Part shown: piece after piece, positions 1 to 9,219 of the stretch
Layout: each line of letters opens with the position of its first letter
Position numbering within the stretch: position 1 is the first letter of the stretch
Source: Homalodisca vitripennis
Taxonomy: Eukaryota; Arthropoda; Insecta; Hemiptera; Cicadellidae
Reading direction: 5' to 3'
Length of the DNA stretch: 64,000 bases
Assembly (NCBI RefSeq): GCF_021130785.1
Contig: NC_060215.1
Span: 119,312,501 to 119,376,500 of the forward strand
The notes under the pieces: model-generated
Told to the model about the DNA's origin: nothing
The model's input: the letters and a program-made list of their open reading frames with translations, nothing else
Database searches by the model: none
Position numbers and translations under genes: made by a program

Positions 1-257
1 CCTAGAGGGTAAGTTTTTTCTTCTGGCATGACTACATTGCCAGCTTTCTTTAGGAAAAATGTATCGAGAAAAAGTAATTCACCATTTCTTATGAATTCAC
101 TAGCCTTGATTGTTCCCTTGAGGGAAGTAGAATACTCAAAGTAGTGATACTTGGAGATGCTAAACATGACTTTTTGGATCTTTTGTAGATGGTTTGTTTC
201 GATCGACACTGTATTTTTTTTATAAAATAGTGCCTGTAAATCCCTTTTCAGTGCGTG
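1..257 (-). CDS. Unidentified open frame running off the left edge
   Basis: On the minus strand a frame stays open for about 85 codons from just after a TAG (258-260) to the window edge. It contains an ATG about one third of the way in and reads as ordinary protein, with motifs such as SISKYHYFEY and TIKASEFIRNGELL. I do not recognise the family. The first 20 bp or so overlap the end of the LTR-like repeat at 234-448, so any real exon would begin after it; a possible 3' splice site (A-rich tract then TACAG) lies near 210. It could be the only host exon in the window, part of another transposable element, or chance. The sequence to the left of the window would decide. Confidence 0.2.
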
Positions 258-448
258 CTAGATTTATGTTCTAAGCAGAGATCGTTGATTTAGATATTTA
301 TTTCAACCATAACTGAACTACAATTAATATAGAACAGTTTTGAAACCGTGTAATATACCCATCTAAAACACTGCTCTCTATGTAATTGAATTTAGTGAAA
401 CGATACAACGACCTAAATGTCGTCATATTCTAACTTAAACATTAGCTA
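234..448 (-). repeat. LTR-like repeat, copy 1 (inverted relative to 47.1-47.35 kb)
   Basis: The reverse complement of this stretch matches 47,104-47,352 over about 200 bp, with shared landmarks TTAGAATATGACGACATTTA, TTCAGTTATGGTTGAAAT, ATCTAAATCAACGATCTCTG and ACTGAAAAGGGATTTACA. It follows directly after a Ty3/gypsy RNase H remnant on the same strand, so it is probably the terminal repeat or 3' region of that element, joined after an internal deletion that removed the integrase. Copy 2 carries a short insertion. LTR status is inferred; clean TG...CA ends were not established. Confidence 0.5.
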
Positions 449-450
449 CA

Positions 451-945
451 TCACGGCTTTATCCTCAATTCGATCTGACTTTGTCTTCTTTTCTGAGCTG
501 AAACATTTTCAGTCGTAAACAATCTTATATGTTGAACCTCTCGTTTATAGGCTCGATTTTGAGATAAAACGTCAGCTAATTTTTTAAAGGCTCCTTTCCG
601 GTATTGTATCTCCACGTCATGTTGCTGAAGTTTCAGCACCCAGCGGGTCTGCTGGCTAGAAGGAGTCTATTTGTATAGCCATCTCAAAGCCTGACGGCCG
701 ATTCCACGATAACATTATATTCCTCCACGTAAAGCAACATTTTTAACGGACCAGATAAACGATAACGTTTCTTTTCCGTTACTAAGAATTTGCGATCATG
801 CCTGCCAACAATGTCCGTTTTATGTTGATGTCCATAATGCACGTAGGCCATCGCCCAAGGCGTCTACTCTTAAAACAATAATTTGTCTATAACCAGGACA
901 GGCTAGTAGTTAATGTTTATTTCAAAGACGTGAACGAACGCTCCT
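451..945 (-). pseudogene. Ty3/gypsy retrotransposon RNase H remnant
   Basis: Read on the minus strand from about 945 to 451, the translation follows the RNase H part of a Ty3/gypsy polyprotein. A degenerate RVDALGDGLRA (family: DASxxGxGAVL) is followed by SNGKETLSFIWSVK, then LRWLYK, then QTRWVLKLQQHDVEIQYRKG and KKLADVLSQN (family: DALSR). Stops interrupt it, one just after LRWLYK. The RT domain expected further upstream on this strand is not recognisable and the integrase is missing. In a live element RNase H degrades the RNA strand of the RNA:DNA hybrid inside virus-like particles; this copy is a fossil. Confidence 0.7.
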
Positions 946-1239
946 GTTCGTTCCTCCGTCCATTAACATCCGGCATCTTTATTCAAAATCCTTGTGAGAG
1001 GGAAGTTTAGAGATGCGAAGTTAGGCACGAATTCTTCGATATCAAGAGGCCCTTAGACTTAGTAAGTCTAATCCATTGTAAATCTACTAAGTTTGATTCC
1101 TTTCTCATCCATCAGTATAAGTATGCATGTTGGTAATAAAGTGAAACTTTATGAAGACTTCGATTCTGTATGGGAGACATAAAGTTCACTCACTGGAAGC
1201 TTTACTTAAGGGGTACCATTGCTATTACTATCAACTGAA

Positions 1240-1745
1240 TTTCTGTGTGGTTGATCAAGAGCCTCAAGAGCTGCTTCAGAACGATCTTGATGCCTCTCAT
1301 TAAATTAATAAACCTTTCCGGCACCCAAGACGTTTTCAATATGCATTGAAAAGGGATACTTGAATCACAAAAACTGCCGTCACGTTTCCATCCTCCGGTC
1401 CTGAGTTGAAACTAACTTCATTCGACGATTTGATGGTTACATTTATTGGTTCAAACTTCAATGCATATGGACGATTGATACTGTCACACTCATTGATTGT
1501 GCTGTAGACAGGTTGAACAGAGAGTCAAGCGACATAGTTGCACCAATTATACACAAGTGGTGTTCGAGGATTACCGGTTAAATAGAGTTCGTCATACCGT
1601 AATGGCAGAGAGCAGTGTGTGCAGATAGCGAAAAGCCTGTCAGGCCTAATAAATTTACATGTAGTGTCCCTCAGGGTTCAATTCGGGGAGGGGCAAATTT
1701 TTTCTCCTAATTGCCAAGATCACGACAATCTAGTACGCCACCTAG
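1240..1745 (+). pseudogene. CR1-A family reverse transcriptase fragment
   Basis: This is a decayed plus-strand copy of the CR1-A element at 40.9-45.3 kb. The reverse complement of about 42,650-42,110 aligns to it, including a PLIKLINLS-like stretch near 1292 (CR1-A: LTKLINLSFAQGVFPS), GATTGATACTGTCAC near 1471, AGTGGTGTTCGAGGATT near 1556, and AGAGAGCAGTGTGTGCAGAT near 1608. RT block 5 reads CSVPQGSI at about 1660 before frame is lost. The segment encoding the SKAFD catalytic block is deleted near 1520. No function is expected. Sequence identity to CR1-A is clearly lower than for a recent copy. Confidence 0.75.
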
Positions 1746-2199
1746 GAAACACTAATTTAATAGACTAATCTGCATCGTGCTTCAAAGTAGAACCATCTAG
1801 AACATTAGATACCCCCTCAGTCACAATTGTACTCCGGAATTACTTAAATCGAGTTCGCTGTAAAATTATGATCTCATTTACGACATTGCCAACGGCTAAA
1901 TTTAAAATAATTATTAATATTATTGCTAATTATTTACGTTAACATTTCAAAATTAAATTCCAAACGTCATTTACAAAACTAATTTTAAAGAACATTTTTA
2001 CCTTAAGTAATCATAGGGACAGTTAATTGACCAACCTATGAATCAACAATCATAGGGTTGGGTCTGGTGCTGTATTCCACTGTAGAATATTACATTACCA
2101 ACTTTCTGTATATTTATGTAATATAAGTATTTGTGTATTTATCAGAAATCATTCTTGTATTTCATCCCTGCTTTGAAACAGTTGTATTCGATTCGACAA
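1746..2199. other. AT-rich spacer, no gene seen
   Basis: Between the CR1-A fragment and element B I see no open frame, RNA gene or clear repeat. Some of the first 100 bp may be further decayed CR1 sequence, but I could not align it. Confidence 0.5.
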
Positions 2200-2313
2200 T
2201 ACAAATGCTAGGCATGGTCAGTAGCCTTAGCTTTCCCAAAGCAATTTACGACCAGTGGAAAGATAGTTGGTACTGATCTTGATCTCAATTGGCCTAGGCC
2301 TAGACCACAGGGT

Positions 2314-2904
2314 ATGCAGCATGTGAAAAGCTCTGGCTATGTGGACTTGCCTGGGAAAAATGAATCAACTTCTAGCTACAGGCCTGGTGAAAGCTCTCTT
2401 GAAGATGTTATCAGGGAGGATTCGATAAAATCAGACACTATAGGCTCAGAAAATGATGGCTGGAAAAGTCAATCCAAAAAGCGGAGAAATAAATCGCCTC
2501 GTACAAATAAATCAATCAGGTTGAGGAACAATGACAATCCCAATCACAAATCGATTCTGGCAGAAAATAAAAAAACTTCCAACCCCTCTTTTGATGTTAA
2601 GCCTAGGCCTAGGCTACGCTTGAAATCCAACACAGCAAAAAACATCGTAATTGGTGAGAATGAAAACTCGGAACTTACAGCAGGTGACAAGAAGGCCTGG
2701 GTGTACAAGGAGTTTATTGACGAGGCCTTTGTAGGGTCAAATCCTACAGTGGAGAAATTAGACAGCAAGGGGACAAATGCCAGCTTCAAAATTGTAGTAG
2801 AATACAACATGAAAGACTATCTATTTGAAAGTACAATTTGGCCTAAGGGAGCCATAGTAAGGCGTTTTATATTCAGAAGAATGAAGAGCGAAGCTGTACG
2901 GTAA
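2314..2904 (+). CDS. Element B ORF1 protein (nucleic-acid-binding, RRM-like C-terminus)
   Basis: An uninterrupted frame of 196 codons that starts at an ATG and ends 30-odd bases before the ORF2 frame. The first two thirds are hydrophilic, rich in Ser, Asn, Lys and Arg (for example KSQSKKRRNKSPRTNKS at about residues 51-67), consistent with RNA binding. Residues of about 113-190 resemble the C-terminal domain of many insect non-LTR ORF1 proteins: KKAWVYKEF, then LDSKGTNASFKIVV, then WPKGAIVRRFIF. In related elements this domain has an RRM-like fold and helps form the RNP. No zinc finger is visible, and the protein is short, so an N-terminal PHD module may have been lost. Confidence 0.6.
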   Translation: MQHVKSSGYVDLPGKNESTSSYRPGESSLEDVIREDSIKSDTIGSENDGWKSQSKKRRNKSPRTNKSIRLRNNDNPNHKSILAENKKTSNPSFDVKPRPRLRLKSNTAKNIVIGENENSELTAGDKKAWVYKEFIDEAFVGSNPTVEKLDSKGTNASFKIVVEYNMKDYLFESTIWPKGAIVRRFIFRRMKSEAVR

Positions 2905-2936
2905 CCAATGGTGTATCCAACAATTAAGGTGGGAAC

Positions 2937-5841
2937 GTGCATCAGCCTGATAATCTAGGACTAGGCCTAAGTGTGAGTGACACTACGCGTAGAACATCAA
3001 ATCTTCAAGATATGTCAACATCTACTTATTCTACTGGGCCTAATTCTGGTTTAAAAATAGCCTTTGCTAATGTTCAGTACCTCAGGACTAAATACAATCT
3101 TGTTTCACTATTTACTGACGAAGTTAAACCAGATATTTTCTGTGTCAGTGAGCTCTGGCTTACTAGCCAAGAGAGTGAATTCTACTCCACTATCAATACT
3201 CTAGAGCTTAAGGCAGCCTTTTTTAGGCAATTTCATAAGAACGGGGGTTCTTCAATATATGCTAATAGCAGTTTGAGTTGTAATACACTAGACTTAGGTG
3301 CATTCTGTGATGAAATGCATATTGAGCTCTCTGGGATCGAGATTATAGTCAACCAAGTCACTGCTACTATAATCTCTGTTTATCGCTCGCCTGGCGGTGA
3401 TAGCCAAAAGTTCTTTGACAACCTTGACAGATGCATGGCTGAACTAACTAGACAACATAATAGGCTAGTCTTTCTCGGGGGTGATTTCAATATACACCTT
3501 AATAAAGTAAATGAACTGTCAACTCGTTTTCATTGCTTACTAAGAAGCTACGGACTTTACATAACATCGCAGTCACCAACTCGTGGTCAATACTGTCTAG
3601 ATGCTATCGCCACTAATCTATATTCCTGGGAGCATTCAACGTCAATTCTAGACCCTGTAATTGCCGACCACTGCCCAGTGGTCCTAGATGTAAACATTTA
3701 ATTGGTGAGTGGCACTGAAAGCAGGCCTAGTTGGCATAGCACCTACAATCATAGCTTTAGGCTTATAAATGTCGAGCAGTTTACTAATTTTCGACTAGCC
3801 CTTATAAATACAGACTGGTCTGCTATTCTGGACAATGTCAATCCAAAGACCACTTTCCAATTGTTTTTTGATGTTTTTTATGGTATCTTTGACAGGATAT
3901 TTCCAGCTAAGTTCATTAAACCAAAGTATTGTGCTAATCTCAACAAGTCGGGTGGACCGATCTCTAAGTCCCAAAAAGACTGATACACGCCTGAACTTCA
4001 AAATATTAGGAAATTTGTTGTGGCGTTGCATGACAGGTATAAGATTGCAGCTGGTCAAAACAGGAATTTATTGTATAGCATGTGTTTAAGGGCCAAAAGG
4101 ATCTACAGGAGACAGGTTGATATAGCTAAAAAGAATTTCAAAATGTCTAAAATTGAGTCAGCCCTAAATCCCTGCAAAGCGGCATGGGATCTGATAAATA
4201 GAACCTGTAAGACTAAGCCAGTACTGAAGTGTAATGCCAGCCCTGATCAATTTAATACTACAATGTTAAATGAAGTAAAACATGTAATCAATAAAATATC
4301 TCTACTGGCCTTGGCATCTGGCCACATGAGTAATAGGCCTAAGCCGTTTCCATTCTCAACTTGGAATCCGATCTGTCCTGCAGAGGTAGAGAGGTTAATA
4401 TGTCAATTAAAAAATTCATTAAGTCAGGATATTTATGGGTTGTCAACCCCTGTGCTAAATTATGTTTCAGATGTCATTGCTGCCCATTTAGCTAAGGTTC
4501 TGAATTACTGTTTGGAGTCTGCTGTGTTCCCTAAGGCACTTACAGTCTCACGTACAATACCGGTCTACAAGAAGGGTAATCCTGAGATCATCGAGAGCTA
4601 CAGACCCATTTCATTGACTCCTATTATCAGCAAAATTTTTGAAACAGTAATGAAAAAGCAACTAGTCGATCACTTTGATAGGAACCATATTTATCGGCAT
4701 CACAGCATGGTTTTAGAGGTCAGCACTCAACTTTTGTGGCAGAAGTGTTGGAATCTTTTGAAGCAAAGCAGTCAACAGCGCTGATTCTTGCAGATCTCAG
4801 CAAGGCCTTTGATTGTGTTTCCCACAGTATACTCTTAGGAAAACTTGAGTTGTACGGAGTTACAGCGCAGCCTCTTCAAATGTTCCATTCTTATCTGGAG
4901 GGAAGAGAACAAATATTTTCTGTTAACGGTGCTTCATCCAAACCGCTGCCTGTTATGCACGGTGTGCCTCAAGGCTCGGTTCTCGGTCCCTTGCTCTTCT
5001 TGGTACTAATTAATGACCTAGATTTGATGGGTGATGTACTTCTGTTCGCAGATGATTCTACATTCTTTAAAGCGGGAGCCATACCTGAAGATGCGAGAGC
5101 TCAAGCGCTCCAAGTCTATGACAGAGCTAAGGAATGGTTTTCAGCCAACAAACTCAGTCTAAACGTTTCCAAAACGCAGGAGTTAACATGCACCTTATCT
5201 CTAGCTAACCATACAGTGGGGAGTGTCAAACTTTTGGGCTCTACTCTTGATTCCAAACTTACTGGAACGGGCATATGGCAGAACTGAGTAAGAAACTGTC
5301 TCGAGTGACCTGCTTGTTGCGCAGACTGAAGCCTCTATTGACGGAAAAACATCTTGTCACTATATATCATGGGCTGTTTCATAGCCACATTCTCTACGGT
5401 CTGCTGCTCTGGGGTCATTCATCTGGATGTGCCGAAATTTTATTGCTGCAAAAACATGCTGTGCGTATCATCTCATCTGCAGGCTTCTTAGATCACTGCA
5501 AGCCCTTGTTCAACCGTCTTAAGATCTTAACGGTTTTTAGCCAGTATGTTGTCGCCAGCTTGTTACATGTCAAGGAAAACTTTGCAGCCTTCGGAACTAG
5601 GGGTGAAGTTCAGGATGCCTACAGGCTGAGGAACAGCTCACAAATAAATACAGTCTCCTGTAGGCTAAGCAAGACAAGAGATTGTTTCCCCGCATTAGCA
5701 GTAATAATGTACAACTGCCTCCTTCAACATCTTAAATCTATTGAGAGCAGGGACTTTGAATGCAGGCTTAGGAAGTGGTCTCTGGCCAACCCTCTCTACT
5801 CAATAGAAGATTTTTTCGAGAACGCGAGCAACATAGCCTAG
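2937..5841 (+). pseudogene. Element B ORF2: APE endonuclease + reverse transcriptase (broken)
   Basis: The endonuclease (about 3040-3700) shows FANVQYL, the catalytic-Glu block CVSELWL, VYRSP, GGDFNIHL and a C-terminal ADHCPVV where SDH is usual. RT follows with RTIPVYKKGNPEIIESYRPI, ADLSKAFDCV, HGVPQGSVLGPLLF and the active site FADD at 5045-5056. After it comes the CR1/Jockey C-terminus (HSHILYGLLLWG, LQKHAVRIISSA). ORF2 is broken by an in-frame TAA at 3699-3701, an in-frame TGA at 3981-3983, a frameshift near 4700 just before the SQHGFR block, and a one-base loss near 5263. The domains are otherwise easy to follow, so inactivation is moderately recent. ORF2 normally nicks target DNA and copies its own RNA there (target-primed reverse transcription). 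Confidence 0.85.
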
Positions 5842-6055
5842 CCTTGCCGCCACTTGCATTTGTAAATAGTAAAATTTAGTTAGTTATTTTTTTATGACGC
5901 TTTCAATCCAGCAACGCTGCGCGCTGGTCAATGAAGAAGACATCAGGTATTTAATTTCGAAGTGATTACGATAGTTTTTGTGTGTTTTTAATCCTTGTAG
6001 CAAATTTGTATTTAGAACTTCTACCTTATAATCTCAAACTATAAAGAAAGACCAA

Positions 6056-6428
6056 GATAAGCTGTTTTCAGTACAGCTTACGAGCAGAATTGTACTAGTT
6101 CATGTAAGGCATTAGTGCCTGTGGCATGCTTTGAACAGACCTTGTTTAGTACATTGTAAGTCAGCCTCCCGTTCAGGTGCATCCCTAGAAATTTGCTGAA
6201 TTCGCCTTCTTTTAAGATAGCTTCATCATTATCACAGTTGGTTGTATTCTTCTTCTTTTGACTGAGACAAATGTTACTCAGGTTTATATTAACATAATTT
6301 GTTTTAACATTTATTGGTCTTTGAGAATTGTCTGAAGTACGCACCCAGTTCAGCATAGATTTGTTCCTAAAACTTTCATTAAATTGTATTTTATTCAGAC
6401 AGTTTTTTCGTCTGCATAATGAATCCAA
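6056..6428 (-). pseudogene. CR1-A family RT C-terminal fragment
   Basis: On the minus strand a 116-codon frame matches the region just after the RT active site of CR1-A. Here it reads INVKTNYVNINLSNICL, then GEFSKFLGMHLNGRLTYN and VCSKHATGTNAL; in CR1-A the equivalents are NLKTNFSKTSVINFCF, ESTKFLGMHLDRGLTWDD and VCSKVASGIYVL. At nucleotide level GATAAGCTGTTTTCAG near 6056 corresponds to AGTAAGCTGTCTTCAG near 41,667. Neither the catalytic RT blocks nor the 3' end are present. It abuts the 3' end of element B, which may have inserted beside or into it. Confidence 0.7.
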
Positions 6429-7044
6429 TATATTTTAAATTATTGAATTCAAATATATTAAGTAAAAATTAAGATAATCGGATCTTCCAAATAAATCAAG
6501 TGTATTCTTAAATGTCAATGCCCTTACAGTCAGTGTCTTCCTTTTTTTATTAACACACATGGAAAAATATTTTGCAGTTTATCTCAACTTCAATTTACCT
6601 TTAAATTTTGTTTTCTTTTTATTATGATCTATAACTAACTCCTCTTAGTAGATTAACTACTTTGCAAAATTATATATAATTTTAGTGACACAGCAGTGAG
6701 CTATTTACATTTAAACCACAACGTTATTAAATACCACTATTGACTGATATTTCATTTTACCTGACACCAATACATTTTTGTTGTAAACACTTCAACAACC
6801 AAGATATTTTAACTTAAAAACTTTAATTTAATTAGTTAACCTACATTCTAAGCCTCTTAGTTTAAAGTTAGGAGCTACAACTATTACTGATCAATTGTAC
6901 AAAATGATATTAATATCTTAACGAATGCATTTCAATGTTAGCGATTCACTCTAAAACAAAAATATTGCTAACAACTTTTTAACTATGAAATATTTTCCTC
7001 AGTTGTAAAGAGCTTTCAGTTCATAAATAGTGAAATAATTAGCT
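6429..7044. other. AT-rich spacer, nothing recognised
   Basis: Strongly AT-rich with homopolymer runs of A or T. No open frame of note, no tRNA-like structure and no repeat shared with other parts of the window were seen. Confidence 0.5.
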
Positions 7045-7185
7045 GTTTCACATATAACGGGTAGGTATGGTGGGAAGTCTTGATTCATTTTAAATGTTGA
7101 TTTCAGCTCCGGTTTAACTTCCTCTTATCGCAGCGTCCGGAATCTGACACTGTCACAGACTGGATTCATTCACAAATAACTCAAA
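7045..7185. repeat. Palindromic MITE-like repeat, single arm
   Basis: This is one arm of the palindromic repeat family that is complete at 17.8, 23.1, 39.5 and 40.3 kb. Landmarks in order: GGTATGGTGGGAAGTCTTGA, TTCAGCTCCGGTTTAACTTC, then CGCAGCGTCCGGAATCTGAC. The second arm is not recognisable, so the copy is truncated or strongly diverged beyond 7185. It has no coding capacity; movement would have needed a transposase in trans. Confidence 0.65.
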
Positions 7186-8185
7186 GTGTACGGTTTTAAG
7201 ATTAATATTTAGGGTGTAGCAAAAGGATTTCTGTCTTGTATCCTCATGTTCACAAGGAACTGCATGAACCACCAACTGGAATCAGTTGTCTCGGAAGCCG
7301 TCAGTGAAGTAGATTAAATAAATAGTTTTCAATCTTTTACAAAGAAACTTTATACTCTGTTCGGTACATCGCCAAACAATAAAGGTGATTTAAGAGCGTG
7401 CAGAAGAGCTTGATATCCAATTGGTTATAATGCATGATTATATCCCTAAAGACGCTTGTAAACGGCTCAATACGAATTCTATACGCACTCAAAGTTACTC
7501 AGCATTTTCTTAAGAGCCAAATATAAGTGAAATTAGGAGATATGTGGAGTTTGAACTAAGTGTTGCATAATGTTGTTTTCTAAAGATTTTAGATCAGAAA
7601 AGTTATTTTTGATCTATTGACAACATCTGACGCGCTTGCAATCATTACACCTTAATATAAATTTGATATTAAAACGAATGAAGGAAGAAATTTATCAAGG
7701 TCAGTTTTTGGTTTACGGTTTAAAATTTTACAATATGTCACATAGTCAGTTTTAATTTCGTTTATTTGGGGAAGACTCTTAACTTAATTGTACAGTTTTA
7801 GAAATATAACGATCAGTTTTACCGTATGAATGTTTTTACTTGAAGTTTATAATATATATTTACAAATCGCTAACGTTTAAGTATAATTTTCGTTTATTCA
7901 TACATTTCATAAGCAAATTTAATGAAGGAGAAGTCAGTTTCCACATAAACCTTATTCTGCGCGTCCTAATGGGTCACTGGCTCTCCTTTAGTAAAACTAG
8001 TAGTAAAACTCTCCTGTGTCCATCTTTTGGTAAAACTAATTCTAAATATAACTTACCCAGATCATGAAACCTGTGATCAAATCATCAATAACTTTATAAA
8101 CATATACAGAAATATAAAATTGATTGAAGAATCTTGTTATGTATTTTTTTGAAGTACAATAACCACGAAAACCAAAAGTCAAAAA
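7186..8185. other. AT-rich intergenic sequence, nothing recognised
   Basis: No convincing gene. A 75-codon frame at 7840-8067 is low-complexity and matches nothing I know. No RNA gene or shared repeat was seen. Confidence 0.5.
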
Positions 8186-8189
8186 GAAA

Positions 8190-8233
<44 letters not shown>

Positions 8234-8325
8234 TATATATGTATATAGATATATATATATATATATGTATATATATAAATACATATATATATGTATATAT
8301 AAATATACATATATATAAAATATAA
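8190..8325. repeat. (AT)n microsatellite with interruptions
   Basis: Nearly pure TA dinucleotides from about 8190, broken by GATATA, GTATAT and AAATAC variants toward the 3' side. A long reading frame across it encodes only Tyr/Ile repeats and is an artefact. Confidence 0.95.
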
Positions 8326-9165
8326 CTATAAATGCTACGTATTATGAAAAGTAAAGCCTAATATTTACAGGTTTTTGATAATTTAGTGTAAATTTGATTT
8401 TTCAATCAATAGTCTTTCATATATGAAATAAAAATAACAAGAGCATTCTCTAAAATCTAAAACGATTTGATTTTTACATTAGAATAGGGTTCCTAACAAA
8501 ATGTCACATTAAATAAATGTAATACAGTACATTTATTTTTTAACTGAATTCGGTAATTTTTATTTGGCACAATAATACCCGAAGCATGTTATCTTATTAT
8601 TATTTTCAGGAACCATTCTATAGCTTTATTTAATTACCTTTGACAATAAATATGATAACATTGTTCACTAATTATATATCTTGCAGCAATAGGGTCTAAT
8701 AAGCATTTGTTACCAATTTGAGATAAATAAGAGGAATCTTGTTAAAATTTCTTACATTTATTATTATTATTAAGTTAGTTTTTATAGTTCCGTCTACACA
8801 GTTCTCTTATTATCTTAGCATAAATCTTCATAAAGTATTTTCTTTTTCTTTTCTCATTGCTTGTTTATTTGCAAAGTTATTTACATATTTTTCTGAAATC
8901 GGAGATGGATAGATTATTCCGTCGTTTGTGTGCAATACCTCTTCTTTAACAAGCAATTTTCCCTCTTTAAGTGAAAAGTGTATTACCTTTCTTAGTCTGA
9001 AATTGCGCTGGATACACGTGTTGTTAAGATATGTCCCTTTAAAGTACTCCTCACGTTGTCAATAAAATCAATAGATAGGCTAGATACACATTAATGTTTG
9101 CGTAAACCATCGCAACAAAAAGGGTTATTTTGAAAATATTAATTTTTTATCTGATGTTTTGAATT
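8326..9165. other. AT-rich intergenic sequence, nothing recognised
   Basis: Extends to the A-tail of element C. No coding or structural feature could be supported. Confidence 0.5.
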
Positions 9166-9219
9166 TTGAATTTTTTTTTTTTTTTTTTAATTTTTGTTTC
9201 CGCAGGAAGTTGGCCCATC

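Larger units (their letters stand above)
2200..6055 (+). mobile_element. Non-LTR retrotransposon, CR1/Jockey type (element B)
   Basis: A two-ORF non-LTR element on the plus strand: ORF1 at 2314-2904, then ORF2 with APE-type endonuclease, reverse transcriptase and the C-terminal region typical of CR1/Jockey elements without RNase H. The 5' part is rich in the palindromic string GGCCTAGGCCTA (for example near 2293 and 2600). The limits are approximate. The 5' edge was taken where GC content rises, and the 3' edge where similarity to an unrelated CR1-A fragment begins. No poly(A) or microsatellite tail was recognised. Two in-frame stops and two frameshifts in ORF2 show it is dead. Confidence 0.8.
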
